This document shows positions 11,450-24,303 of a DNA stretch of 64,000 nt, piece after piece; position 1 is the stretch's first letter; every line of letters begins with the position of its first letter. Both the position numbers and the translations under genes were made by a program. Below the pieces are notes generated by a model. The model did not search any database, was not told where the DNA came from, and saw nothing but the letters and a program-made list of their open reading frames with translations. This stretch comes from Polyporus tsugae (Eukaryota > Basidiomycota > Agaricomycetes > Polyporales > Polyporaceae): the NCBI GenBank assembly GCA_024305745.1, contig JAHRBS010000013.1, positions 496,001-560,000 on the forward strand, written 5' to 3'.

Positions 11450-12832
11450 ATGAAGAAGGACGGCATGTTCTCGTTCCGAGCTTCCCACCGAAGTCTGAGT
11501 TCAGACCAAATTCCTGACCATTCGGGTTGGGTCGTCATGGTCACCGGTACGTCTCAGGTTGTCCGACTCGGACCTGCTCACAACATCATCCATTCAGGCT
11601 CACTCTTTCTCAGTGGGGAATACGGGTATCGGATACCAGACTACCAAGGTCGGGTCGTGCTCTAGAATGAAGCCCCTGGTTGTATAGCTCACAGTCATGT
11701 AGGAAAGCTCAAGCACCATGCCAAAGTATATCTCGCTGCCCGCAGCGAAGAGAAGACAGCAGCTGCAATTGCCTCGCTGAAGAATGAGATGTGTCGGGGT
11801 GTTCCTCCAGCTCGATCTCGCTCGCCTGGCATCGGTCAAAGCAGCCGCGCAAGAGTTCCTCAGCAAGGAGCCGGAACTGCACGTCCTCTACTGCAACACG
11901 TACGCATTTCGTTCCGGTTTGCAAATAATAACTCTGCTAACGTGAGCGTGGGCTTCGATGTTCGGACTCACAGTGGCGTCATGTGGCCGTCCAGCCCGGC
12001 GTTGACATGCTTGCGGCCGACGGTTACGACTTGCAGTCCGGAACGAACGTCCTCGGTCACTTCTACTTCACCGAGCTCCTCGTGCCTGCCCTCCTGGCTA
12101 GCCGGGCCAAGACATCGCCAGACGGCTGCGCGCGCAACGTCCCGACCTCGTGGAACGGAGAAGGGTGTCAAAGGAGGACCCGTACTACCACAGAAAGCTG
12201 GCATGTCTTTCCTATTCCGCCCGCGCTCTCCGTGGAACTAACTGATGGGTGTATTGTGTCGCAACGCAGGCCAACTGCGTAGTCGCGAGGCAAGTCGCGA
12301 AGTGATACAGCGGCCAAGGGATCATCTCCATATCTCCGTCAATCCTGGTCAGTATATATTCGCTCGCTCCTTGTATTGGAGTGCTCATACCGTATGGCAT
12401 GTCCCGCCGTAGGCAACATTTAGACAGATCTTCAGCGCCACATACCAAAAGTCGCGCAGCTGCTCATGGTATGTCACCATCGTGTCATTCTGTCCTCCCC
12501 GACGCCTCGGACTGATTCCCCGGGCTCCCCGACTAGAACGCTGTGCTGCTGAAGCCGGTGCAATACGGCGCGCTGACCCAGCTCTTTGCGGGGACGATGC
12601 CCGAAGCCCTCAAGTACAACGGTGAGGTGCGTGCAGCCCGTGTTCCTACTAACACTATAAGTACTGTATGTCGACAGTCGGACGTGTTAACCGACCGCAC
12701 CGCAGTTCCTCATCCCATGGGCGCGGCTCTGAAAGCCGCATCCCGACGTCCTCAACGACGGTATTTGCGAACGGCTTTGGGACTGGCTCTCGGGAGAGGT
12801 GCAGGCATTCGAGACGCGCCAGCGAATGTTTA
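11450..12832 (+). pseudogene. Decayed copy of the short-chain dehydrogenase at 6251-7684
   Basis: Segments follow the order of the intact gene: SDQIPDHSGWVVMVTG, then [84 protein letters not shown] and ERLWDWLSGEVQAFETRQ. It is broken in at least four ways. There is a frameshift near 11803 before the LARLASV segment and another near 11985. A deletion removes the catalytic serine and YxxxK region (after about 12150). An in-frame TGA lies at 12730-12732. The intact copy is in the same orientation upstream, so this arose by tandem duplication. Confidence 0.85.
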
Positions 12833-13235
12833 GGGGATGTGGAGATCTAGCGCGACGCATATACCCATTCTTTTCCATCTTCCAATTGTATGTTCAGGTT
12901 GTGCACAACACGACAAGAGCGCTCGGCCTGAGGAGGCTCCTTGTGGTGGCTCGCGAATTCCGACGCCGAGGGTGTACCATTGCTGTTGCGTACAGTGGGA
13001 GATTATCGTCTTCGTGTTTGCATGTTATCAACAGTACACAAAAGTCTTCGGAGAAGGCGCTCAGGACTGGCGCGGGAGGAAGGTTCGGGGCGAGCAAGGA
13101 GGGTGGACGGTCACACCCTCGGGTACTAGAGTGCCCCCACGCGGCGCGCAGATATTTCAGGGAAGTAATCGGAGGGAAACAGGTGGGCATTCCGCGACGG
13201 GAGACATGATGGACCAAGGTTCACAGTGGTATTAG

Positions 13236-15757
13236 CTAGATGCCGGCCTTCTGAGTCCGCAACCTGACAACAGCAGCAACTGCGACCGCTAGGAACCATA
13301 AAACCCACCTCCGTGAGCTCACGCGCTTTCCCGGACGGGGAGGAAGGGGCGGGAAGAGAGCTTGCATGGGTTTGAGAGACTATCGGGGCAACGACTTCAG
13401 CGGAGCACCACACGAACGACGACTCAGAGATACCTTGTAAGGGGGATACCTGCAGCCTAAGCCGAGCTTGTCCACCCTGATGGCAGAGGGATGAGCGGTT
13501 AGCACGCAGGGGGAGGAAGCAGTAGTCGCGAAGGCAGCCTACCAGCCAGGACTGTCTATGCTTGCTCGCTTGTGGGTGAATTGGTCGAACATGTCTTTTC
13601 CCGTGAAGTATCCATCTGATTAAGATCATCAGCCGTATGGCGGGCCCCGTCGAAACCATGCGAAACGTAAGACTTACATCCACTCTCCCCGGTCCCGCCC
13701 ATCGGAAGACCAGGAACTGATTTGAAGTGGCAGTCAGCGTCCGAGCGGTGTGCAGATAACCTGCATGCGCACTTCCGACAATCAGCATCGTGTCGTTGGC
13801 GACGGACGAGCCGCTTTGAGTCTTGCTAAACACTGCGCGCTCGTGTCAGAGTAGTGACTCGGAGCCGGTCCAACGTGGCCGCACGATAACCTACCTTTCT
13901 TTTGGAAGGCCTTGTCCTGAGAAAAGACGTGGATTACGAGGGGGTGGTCCCTACAAGAGGGAAGTGGTGAATGCACCGTATCGAAAGGTGGAAATAGATC
14001 CAGACCTCTCGTTTATGAACTCGATAGCTTCGTCAACGTTCTTGACAGGGATGAGTAACAGGACGGGTCCAAATACCTCTCTGAAAGTGAGCTTGTAAGC
14101 GAACGCTCAGACCCGCCTGGCTGGATGACATACTCGCTCATCAAAGAGTCGTCTCCCGGCACATCCTTGACGAGCGTTGGAGCGACGTACTTCCTCGACA
14201 CGTCAACGTCGCCTCCGAACACAACTGTTCCCCTCGTGTTGTCGATGAGGTTTTTGATGCGTTGCGTATGGGCCTCGCTCACGATGCGACCGAACGAATC
14301 AGAGGTTTTGGGCCCGTCAGGGAAGAACGAGTGGTAGCTAGTACACCCCAAGGGATCAACGAGACTGCTGACAGCGATGGGGTGTCAGAACTCACACGTC
14401 CTTAACCGCCGCTGCAAAGGCATCCTGCAGGCGGGTGGGTACGAGAACATACTCCGGGGCCACACAAATCTGAAACAGTATCGAGTGGTGAGGAAGGGAA
14501 CAGTAAGGATACACGTGACAGCATATACCTGTCCGGCACCGAGGCATCGCCCCCAGAGGATTCGCTTCGCGGCGAGCTTGAGGTCAGTGTTTGGATCAAT
14601 CACTACGGGGTTCTTCCCTGGGGACCGAGTTAAATGAGCATCCGACAGCACTGTACTGTATCGTCCTACCTCCGAGCTGGGCATAAAGGGTAGAGAATGA
14701 GACATGGAGCAGACTCAGGGCAGAAATGGTTGACGTTACCTCAAGTGTTAACGGCGTAAGATGCTTCGATGCAGCAGCTGCAATGATGCGGCCAACGCGA
14801 CCGTTTCCTGGGCCATCAATACATCAGCACACTTGCCGTCTCTATCACGGCTCGTCCTCACCTATATACAGAACTTTGCCGGGGACAATCAGTACAGCGC
14901 TGCCCAATCCACATGAAAAAGGTATACGCACTATGATCCCAGCGCAACTCGAGCACCTGCCAGGAGAGAAATCAGATCAGACAAACCCTGATCCGGGTAC
15001 AAATAACACATACCTTCGTCGCCTCAGGAACACCACCTGTGATGACATGATACAAGTCGGGATCGAGATACTTGGGGACCAATTCGACAAACAATGCGCT
15101 GGTAGCAGGCGCGTGCTCTGACGGTTTGATGACAGCAGCATTTCCTCCCGCAATCGCACCAACCTAATATTCGTGAGACGACCCGTAAAACGCGGGCAAA
15201 GAGTCGGAGTCAAGTCACATACCAACGGAGACAAAGCCAGCATCACAGGGCAGTTGAAGGGCGACATGATGAGCACGACACCCTTTGGCTCGGCTGTATA
15301 CTTTGGGCCCATGGCCCAAACACCGAGATCGTATTCAGCTCTCTTGGGCGCAGCCCACTTGTCTACTGAATTATATGCCTTGGCGACATCAAGGTATACC
15401 TGGGAAAATTCCAGGCTACGAGGAAAAATATGTCAGTACTAGTATACAAAGTGTCCATCCAGTCATGCACCACGTACAACTCCGTTTCGAGGAACGGCCG
15501 TCCTAGGTCGCGCTTCAAGGCGTCCTTGAACCTATCTTCGTTGTCCTTCACCAAGTAACCGACTTGTGCGATCTGTTCCTTGCGGAAAGCAATGGACTGG
15601 GTCTTTTCGGACCTGAACGCTTGTCGCGCTAGAGCATGAATCTATAATAGAACACGGGAGTGAGCGACCTTGTAAATGATCACATTAATTCGAGGTCCAC
15701 CTTGGGAATGTCATCTAGAGACGTGAAAGGTGGCGTCAGCGTAGTCGTAACTGACAT
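13236..15757 (-). CDS. Fatty aldehyde dehydrogenase (ALDH3-type) with C-terminal membrane anchor
   Basis: Eighteen exons on the minus strand give 514 residues: 15757-15701, 15641-15478, 15415-15223, 15163-15014, 14956-14932, 14873-14862, 14807-14740, 14676-14670, 14617-14529, 14469-14396, 14337-14134, 14080-14006, 13950-13895, 13832-13761, 13716-13678, 13615-13543, 13476-13434 and 13379-13236. Family signatures appear in order: MSPFNCPVML, GNGRVG (NAD loop), the active-site glutamate in LTLELGGKNP, the nucleophilic cysteine in GQICVAP, EEVFGPV and PGLPMGGTGESG. The end holds a hydrophobic helix (WVLWFLAVAVAAVV) followed by RLRTQKAGI, a tail anchor as in ER or microsomal enzymes. It should oxidise long-chain aldehydes with NAD(P). 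Exons 6 and 8 are only 12 and 7 bases, and without them both the NAD loop and the catalytic ELGG lose frame. Confidence 0.88.
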
Positions 15758-17287
15758 TCCTCGGAATAGTGACGGTGAGCTGCAGGGCAAGCAAGGGGGC
15801 GGGTAAGAACGAAGCGAGAGTACAGGTAGATGCAGGCAGCGGGTACTTATTGCGGACAGCTGCATGTGGGATACGGGCACCGGTGAGCGTAAAGGGTTTG
15901 ATCGATCCCTTTCCACCCATGCATCGCGCTTACAACACGCGCCGTGAGCTTCTCAACCGTTCTTCCCAGCGTATCACAGCGTGTCGCATCATACAGCACT
16001 TCTATCAACACTGGCCGATGAGAAGATAAGTAAAGAAACGGCGTAGTGCGAGCATACACAAACCCACATGAATACACACACATCATTTCATGATGCGCTC
16101 ACCACAGAAGCCTCCGCGCATAATGCAAGCAATAAGATACTATCGTGATGGACTAGGTTCGGAAAGGCATATCTCTGGCTCAAGCGTCGTGCCTAGGGCG
16201 ACAGACCCTTCCCCACGCTGATATATGATACCTCGAACCAGCTCATCATGCTAGGCTCTGCCACTCTAAATCGGGCTCGAGCCCGGGCTTTTGTCTGTCA
16301 AGAAGAGGGTAATTAATCGATGCATGGGTTGACTATAACTCACCTATTTCAGCTAGTAGTACATGTGGTGCGCGATGCCTAAGAGTCATGGCCGGAAGAA
16401 ACCAGCATGGGGGACGATCGATGAGGCCGGCAGTTGAATCATAACAGAAACAAACCAGCATTGGCGCCCACGTCGGGAGAAGCCGCCGTCGCGATTCGAG
16501 CGCTAGCTTCGTTCTCCCCACCTTGTCCCCAACTCTTACGCACTGTCTAGGACTTTTTCACACATCTTAACCTTGATCATACTCACTAGGTCCTCTCCGT
16601 ATACACCAACATCGCAAACAGCCGACGTTCTCAGCCGAATCGCACGAGCAGAAATGGGCAGCGTGTCCATGTCTGTAGGCCATAGAATGTAGGTCGAGGC
16701 TCTAGTCGGGGCGTCGAGTCATCGCACGGCGGCGTTCTGGTGGTACGAACTTGTGAAGATGCACTCATAGCTGGACTTGTGTGTTGGTCCTTGTGTGCTC
16801 CTGTGAGGGGAGTAAGGGCGGTCATCGATATCGGATGTGTTCATTTCGGTGCTCACTTGCCCTCTTTTCGAACATGTACGTTCCCGAGTTAAATGCTACA
16901 GTTTCCATTGGGCCCACGGGTATACACAGACAGGCTTCTGGTAAATAGATTTACCTCAAGTCAAGGGAATAGCGAAATTTGTGAGTGCTCCACCGAGGAA
17001 AATACTTGCTCATGATCGGAATCCTCACACAGATGTAAGCACGCAAGCATGTTACATTCTATAGATTTTTGAATCCGCCGACATCCCATGTCCGCGTTCA
17101 CCGGTGCTGTTACCACCGCCAACTTCACTTCCGCAGGCATCGGCGCTGATGAAAGATGCCACTCAGACCCTGGCGCGGAGCGAGCCTGGAAATGTCGTGA
17201 GATGCACCCTCATCTCCATATAAGTACTTTCTGTCAAGCCTACAACCGTATCGAGCCCTACGCATCGAGCCCCACTGTTTTTCAGTC
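15758..17287. other. Intergenic, 1.5 kb
   Basis: Holds the divergent upstream regions of the aldehyde dehydrogenase and the DUF6534 gene. Open stretches here are short and lack splice or family signals. A TATAAG word near 17218 is 70 bases before the DUF6534 start and could be its TATA box. Confidence 0.5.
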
Positions 17288-19622
17288 ATGGATTCCGTCG
17301 CACAACCTGCTCTTCCATCCGCCGTCGTTTCGCGTATCAAGGAAGCTCTTGCCTGCGCCGAGATCGGCACGGTTGTCTCAACAGGGTCTGTCCAACTTCC
17401 TCTGCAATAACCTCCCCAGTGGCACACTCCTGTCTAATCATACCACCCATGCTACTGTACTGTACAGCGTGTATGGCATCACGATGCTGCAGGCCTACAT
17501 ATACCTCCGAAATAGCGGTCAAGATCCGATGTACATGAGATCCTTTGTGAGTAAGCCATACCGCGCCCAACGAATCATATTAGCTGATGTTACCTCATCG
17601 CGAAGGTCGCATTTCTGTTGTCTGTGTCCTCAGAAACTGCACATCACTTTAGTAGCTCATGACCATACACAGCATTCTCGACACTGTCTCGTTGGTATTG
17701 GGTGTCAATGCCTTATACGAATATGTTGTAACTGATTTTGGCAACCCGTTACTGCTGCTCTATATTCCTCCGTGAGTTTTTGCGGACGCACTTTCCTGTC
17801 GGTCTTCTCTGAGTAAATTGTGTTACAGCACGTTGGCGGTGAGCAGCACAGTCTCTTCTGGGTATTTCGAAGCTAATCATGACCTTAGTTCGAGGATGCA
17901 CTCACCGTAACTATTCGACGATCTCAATCGACTTCTCAAGTCTTAGACTGACGACGATCTAGGTACTAATCAGAGCACTCACGCAATGGTATGTCCCCAT
18001 TTTCAAATCCGTCAGCAGCGGGTCTCACTCCCAGTCAGCTTCTTCGCACATCGTCTTTGGGCTCGTAAGTTGTACCAGCATATTGTATATATGAGACCGG
18101 GTGACCCCTACCGATTGGAATAGTGAGCAAGCAGAACGTGACCCTCGTGAACAGCGTGGTAGGTCCACTATCCTAACTTTGCAACCAGGTCATTGTTTGA
18201 TGATGGACTTTGCCAGATCATCCTTGCCTTATGCTCTTTCTGTGCGGCACGTTAGTTAACGATAACTGAGAACTCGACATCGCTGACATTCGCACCGTTG
18301 CAGGTCCCGGGATGGGCAAGTGCTAACCTCAAACCGAGTTTCTCAGACGCAATCCAGAGACTAACATCCCTTGACTCGACACCAGCAATATCCGTGTACA
18401 TGTATGTCCATCTCATCTCAATCTCCTGAGACGAGACTTATTTGAATGACGTGCATTAGGTACACAGATAATATTGTATTTTCTCTCGGTTCCCTCAAAA
18501 CCCGAATTCTTGCAGGCTTTGCAAACGGCCTGAGCGCGATATGCGACACGGTCATCACGGCAGCACTTTGCTACTACCTTCAGTCGAAGAGAACTGGGTT
18601 TAGGAGGTATGTTTTGGCACTTTGAAGACCATGGCAGGTTGATTCGAGATCTATTCTATGCAGAACCGATTCGATGATCGACCGACTTATCGTGTACGCC
18701 GTGAACCGGGGAGCCCTTACCGCGTGAGCTCCCAAACTCTGTGTAGTCTGGAAGATCCACACTGATATTAGTTCATGAAACTCAGCATTTGCCAGGCTGG
18801 CGAGATGATCACCGTACGTTGATTTGTGCGCGGAAGGGCTCCTACGACAAGTTGACGCTTACGGGGTACCAATACTAAGACCGTCGCTTTTCCGGGACGC
18901 TTCATCTTCATCCCGTTCGCCCTCTTGAACGGAAAACGTACGAGTATACCTCCCATCGCTGCGAGTGTTTCACTGACTATCTACATCAGTATACTGCAAC
19001 ACGCTCCTTGCGACGTAAGCGGGTCTCTAGCAGCTAGGTCGACAACAACGTCCAGTTGGTAACTGATTTCCATTCTCATAGGCTTAATGCACAAAAGTCC
19101 ATGCGGCGCGACGGAGACAATGTCGTGGAATTGGACACACAAATCCTCAATCGCCTGAATGCACCCACCGCAGGAAACGGGAATCGCCGGAGCACTTCTG
19201 GACGGTTGGAAAGTGTCAGTTCCTCCTCGCATTTCATCGTTGTTTCTGTCTTGAAGGAGCATCCCGTCCTATAGGCGTCCGACAGCATGCCGACCTTCGT
19301 CATGGACCTCTCCGTTGGCAAGAGCATGGTTTGTACGGTCTATTTTTTCAGAATAGTAAAATTTGCTGACGGTTTCATCGAAAGGAGACGTCAAGCGTCG
19401 ACGATATGCGTAAGGAGTGCCAACAGTCCGAGCCGTGACGATTGGATCCATTTCAGAGACAGGTCACCAGGGGGTGCACAGGAGGGAGATGGGTCGCCTT
19501 CCTCAGAGTCAGATACTCCAGTCAACCTTGTGTTGTATTTTACCAGAACCCGGAACGTTGAGATCCGCGCGTCCGAGGCTGTGGCGTCAGCGCTTATCTT
19601 ACCTTGCTTTCGACCACCATGA
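17288..19622 (+). CDS. DUF6534-family seven-helix membrane protein, copy 1
   Basis: Nineteen exons give a frame of 428 residues, from 17288-17385 to 19275-19622. Several exons are tiny: 17606-17623 (18 bases), 17829-17838 (10), 17889-17906 (18) and 18304-18315 (12). The order of segments is typical of the Agaricomycete DUF6534 family: a first helix (LACAEIGTVVSTGVYGIT), LQAYIYLRN, IHSILDTVSLVLGVNALYEY, FFAHRLWALSKQNVTLV, VIILALCSFCAA, ILAGFANGLSAICDTVITAA, then the hallmark RTDSMIDRLIVYAVNRGALT and a final pair of helices ending in LYCNTLLATLNAQKS. The tail is polar and cytosolic. The function of the family is unknown; it may sense or transport. One intron (after 18315) uses a GC donor. The last exon after 19340 is less certain because no paralog supports it. 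Confidence 0.8.
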
Positions 19623-19670
19623 CCTGTGTCACCCCTTCTGTGCTGAACCGATTCTATCATCTACATCAGA

Positions 19671-21147
19671 ATGCCCAAATCGCGTACTAAGCGGCAAATC
19701 ACTCGCACACACAAACGAGCTCAGAAAACCGCGGCTTCTCCGGCAGCGGCGGCGAGCTCAAGTGAAGGACGCGGCCCCTCTACCTCGCAGGTCGACGAGA
19801 CTGTATGGCGAGCATCCATAGTTCGCGAGGATGCGAAGGTGCGCAACTCTCCTGTTATCTTGGAAAATGAAAGCATACAATGGCCCTGTGCATCTCGCAG
19901 ATTTCCAAGACTTTCGCATTGCAGCAATATCGCCTGAAGCCACAGGACCTTGACGGGCTTGCGTTCACCAAGAAGCAGTTCGTGTTCCTCTATCATCCTC
20001 ACTGTGACTGTGTCCTAATATGATGTGGTGCAGCACTCGTGTTTCTGGGTACTCGCACGACATGTTTCTCTACAAAGAGCGGGAGGTCGAGCGCAGGGCT
20101 TGGGAACGCCATGGCGGGCTAGAGGGGTTTGACGCCTAGTGAGTATGCCCTCCATCGTTCTCCTCGTCTCATTTTGAGCTTGTGAACGCGCCTCCCGAAA
20201 AGCTTGACGAGGCTTCGCGAGAGGCACGCGTCGAAGAAAGGGGAGTCTTCGCCGTTCGTCCAGCCCGCGAGCTACGGCGCCGCGAGTGGCAACCGTCACC
20301 GGGACACGAACAACCGTGACAAGAATCCGATGTGCATATACCCCAACGTCGTTCCACCCTGGGAGCCCTACGACGAGACCGCCATTTCCGTGGAGCGTGC
20401 TCGCATTGAGCAAGCTATGCCGCCATGGCTCTGGGACGCGTGCACCCGAGCCCTCAACGACCTCTACCAAGCCGACCTCATTCACGGCTGGCTCGACAAC
20501 GTGCTTTCCGAGGGCGGCAGGTGGGACGAATTGAGCCCGATGAAGGCGGCTTTGGACGTTGCGCCGATGTACCCAGCGCGGCCCTCAGAACGGCTTCCTT
20601 CCTCACCCAGCGTTGACAGGGTACGAGCGGTGCTCGCCTGTGCGGCGAGAGCTCCTGAGGCGGGCGTCGGGTATGGGAAGCCGGTGGATGGGCTCGCCGA
20701 TATTCATAGCTGCTGGCCGGATCCGGTCGACTGGTATGACTGGAGCGTGGACTACCTCGAACGGCTCTTCGCGGCAATCCTCGAGGTGATCGAGGAGCAT
20801 GGTGTCGGGGTGGAGGGCTGGGAAAGTCTGCGATGGGAGGTATATGACAAGGTACGGTTCGCACTCGTCAAGTATATGCACATGCCAAGTAACCTGTGTC
20901 TTTGCAGTCCGCCGAGTCCTTGCGCTGCGGCGTGAAGTACGACAGCGAGGCCAGGACATGGAGCGACTGTGCGGCACAGTGGCTTGATGGTCGACTTGTT
21001 GGCCGTGACCTGGACTCGAGCTGTCGCGGGAAGTGTGGTTCAGGACGAGAGTTGAATGGCAAACTGCCAAGCACGGAGTCTACAGGACTGCATTCCATCG
21101 GTGTCCTGTGTCGATATGGATGCATCCAGTACATGTATTACTGGTGA
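19671..21147 (+). CDS. XPA-C-like DNA-binding protein, copy B (intact)
   Basis: Five exons encode 414 residues: 19671-19838, 19901-19983, 20034-20138, 20203-20851 and 20908-21147. The N-terminus is basic (MPKSRTKRQITRTHKRAQ), which suits nuclear import. Residues about 57-120 read ISKTFALQQYRLKPQDLDGL, then MFLYKEREVERRAWERHGG. From memory, this order of a short 'I-S/T-K-x-x-A' helix, a tyrosine-rich strand and a charged helix ending in a G-rich turn resembles the C-terminal DNA-binding fold of XPA/Rad14. It lacks the XPA zinc finger, so a repair role is not implied. The C-terminal 250 residues (LPSSPSVDRVRAVL, DPVDWYDWSVDYLERLFAAI) are shared with copies C and D. It begins 48 bases after the DUF6534 gene. 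A final intron at 21145 might extend the end. Confidence 0.7.
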
Positions 21148-22165
21148 GTGGGATCGTGTCGCGTCTACTAACTCTACTAACTGGTCCAGACAAATGTAAC
21201 ATGTTCGTATGCAATATAGCCGGAGTGTGCAATTGCAACCTGATTGTCAGGAGAGGGAGTCATGCCAGGACAGGACCGGGGAAATTCAACCCCGCATCCA
21301 GAGTAGTCCCCCGCAACACGCTTGTTGTCCCCGTCGCGGCGGCCGTCATAGACTGTTCAAGACGCATGACGACTGCCAGGGATGGAGGGGATAACACGGC
21401 CCGTCGGTGAGTGTCTTGACTAGATCAATATACGAGCCCTTGCGCCGTCGAGTCTTCGCTGATTCGTAGTTTGCCACTGGCACTGGCAGCGCCATGGGGA
21501 ATTAGTGCTTGTGAATGGTGCGTTGTGCGATTACGATTCCATTTCCCAGTGGTTCCGAGTCGGAGGCTTCGTGAGACCTGTGGCTACAAATCCACGGTGC
21601 CCGTTTGGCAGCACACCACCTTCGGAACCCACACCTAGAAGACGTGTCAGCGAGCATGGACCATTCGAGGGAACGGAACGCGACCCCACTTGATGTCCTA
21701 GAAGACGGGGCAATAGCGGCGAGACCTACCATACAATCGAAAGCAGTACGTGTGGTGCAAGTACGATTACACGGTTCCTCATACAATTACGTCAATAGCA
21801 TACAGAGACAGTCCAATAATCCAAAGAGCGATGCTACGCTACATAGATGCTTGTTTATATATCCAAATCCTGAGTAGTACATACGTGCATGTGGGCGATA
21901 CATAGGAAGGAAACCGTAATTAGCAACAGATCGACTAAGAGATCGACTCAGTGGGGGAAGACGCGAATAAATTAAGCTGACATCTTCCTGGCCGTCGCAT
22001 GAGCGACGTGTGGAAGCGGGGAGCGGGGAATAAATAATGACACGGACGAGACACGTATGGGAGCAGAGCGAACATAGCAGGGGATACAAGAGACGAGGAC
22101 TCGAAAGCGAGGAGTGAAAGAACAACGGCCGTAGGAACATGGTCACATCATGGCCTCGCGGGGTA
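21148..22165. other. Intergenic, 1.0 kb
   Basis: Lies between two family members in tail-to-tail orientation. I see no gene or repeat with support. Confidence 0.55.
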
Positions 22166-23481
22166 TCACGCAGAGGCTCGGGTGGTAGGACGGTTGGGGG
22201 ACTGGGACGGACCGGCTTGGGAGGGAGCTCGAACGGGGAATAGCGCCACAGTGTCCGGGAGGAGCTCGTTGAACGCGACTCCGGCCGAACATTTGCTACG
22301 CATGTGGACTTGCAGCGCCTTGCTCGAGAGCCTGTCGTCCAGCCAGCCCGCCGCGTTGTCCGACCACTCCTTTGCCTCTCGATCGTACCGCAGCCCGAAA
22401 CCGGGCAGCTGCGAGTACTGGGGTGTGATATGTATAAGGCGATTGAAGGTGTAGGGAGAGCGTGACATGAGACGCACCTTCTCATATGCTTCCCAACGGA
22501 CGATGGCCCATCCTCCAGCGCCAGGGCGGAGCTCGGTAAGGACCTCACGCGCGGCGGTGAACACGCGCTCAAGATACTTCGCGTCCCAGTCGTAGTAGTT
22601 GGGTGTCTTCGTGCAGATAAACTCGAGGCCCTGTACGGGGGTGCCCCACTCGCGAGAACCCGGTGCAGGCAGGATCGGCGCCTGCCCGAGAACTTGCCTG
22701 AGCGATGTGATAGACGGCGACGATTCCAAAGTCTGTTCAGGACGGCCAGTATAGAGCTGACGTTGGGAACGAACGAAGGAGACGGCACGCCTCATCGCAT
22801 CTTCGCGGTCCGCAGTCAAGTCCTTTGCGGAGAGCGGGATACGACCATCGAGGAGGACGTTGTCCAGCGCCGCGTTTCAGGCATTCCAGATCCATGGCGC
22901 AAAGAAGCGCTTTGCATCGCGCAGCACGATAGAGTCGCAGACATAGCGGTCTTGGAGTGCGGGGGGTGCAGGAAGGTTGAGATCGTACCGAGCGCCACGG
23001 CGATAGCCGTACGGGAGAAGGGTGCACAGGAAAGGTTTACGGGACCGCGCATGCCGCTTCAAGCTGAGCGAGGGCAAAAGGTGAGGAGGCAGAGAGAAGG
23101 AAAGATAGGATAATGAGACTCACAATCGCCAGTACTCGATTGGTCCTCCATGAATCTGCCAGGCCCTCCACTCTACGTCCCTCTCCTTATAATCGTTGCA
23201 GTAGTGGTGCGCGTGCTCGATACTGTAGAGCGATTATCAATAGGTTTGCCCAAAACATGGTAGTGGCCACGTACAAGCGATCCTTAAACGGGACCTCGTC
23301 GAGGTCTCCAGATTTCAAAAGATACATTTTAACAGCTCTCTCTTTGTGAATCTGAGGGACTGATCAGAAAAGATCGCGGAGAGGTAACAACCGACGCACT
23401 TACCGTGACATTCGCTGGTATGTCCGTGATCCAACCGTAGGGAGCATCCTGGGGATCGTGAGAGGTGGGCGTGGGAGTCAT
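22166..23481 (-). pseudogene. XPA-C-like protein, copy C, broken by one nonsense codon
   Basis: Five exons line up with copies B and D: 23481-23404, 23351-23275, 23222-23124, 23063-22478 and 22417-22166. The frame would give 363 residues, but codon 22879-22877 is TGA. In the run WIWNA-stop-NAALDNVLL, copy D has LWLACNAALD, so a single TGC to TGA change explains the break. The XPA-C-like part reads IHKERAVKMYLLKSGDLDEV and YKERDVEWRAWQIHGGPIEY. All splice sites and the rest of the frame are intact, which points to a recent loss or a polymorphic null allele. A truncated protein ending after the DNA-binding-like part could still be made. A read error cannot be ruled out. Confidence 0.75.
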
Positions 23482-24303
23482 GGGTATGATGGCTGGCAGA
23501 CGACATAGTCAACGGTGTTCAAAGGGATCACGAATACAGACAGGAATGGGACTGCGATGAGAAGTGGGATGAGAGAGCATGCAATGAGCAGCCTACGGCG
23601 ACTGTCTAAGAATGGCATCGTCGCCGGCACCAGCGGCAGGATTTGCTTCCGCGACGCTCCCCAATGCAGCGGAACGATCGACAGCCCGTAAACAAGCGCC
23701 CACGTACCAACTTGCGCCTACGAAACCGTTTCCAGGCCGTTTCCAACGAGTTCTTGCGCGGACGATGCGTTTTCGAAGCCTGCAAGGACTGTGGGATGCT
23801 GGTGGGTGGTAGTCAAAGTGCTGCAGTGGGTGGCCCGTGCGCCTTGGCTCGTATATATACGGCCGGGATGCCAGTCGGAGCCGACATCGGGGTCCGAATT
23901 TAGCACAGCCGTGACTCAACCCTAATACTCAACCTCACTCGACCCACTCGAACAACTGCTCATGTTATCACTATGCTACTCTAGCGAACTAACACGCGAG
24001 AACGAGTCGTAACTTCAATCGCAAAAAATAAATGTAGGCCAATGACTTCTCTCTCCAACTTCACAGTGTTTACAACATCATCATTATCATGCTTGCTGAA
24101 ACGGCCACCGCGCTCAAGCTGGGCCCCCAGCCCCATCTCCCAGCAACACGTTTCAATCTCGCTTTCCATCCATGCATTGCAATTCGCCTTGGGTTCTACA
24201 CCACCGGATCCGTCTACCCGCGGAAACGCCACAAGCTGTTAAATTTACAAGGTCTGTAGTACATATGATTTCATGTCCAGGAACACAACAGACAATGCAT
24301 AAG
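23482..24303. other. Intergenic, 0.8 kb
   Basis: Upstream region of copy C and 3' region of copy D. Includes a TATATATA-type word near 23850. No gene recognised. Confidence 0.5.
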
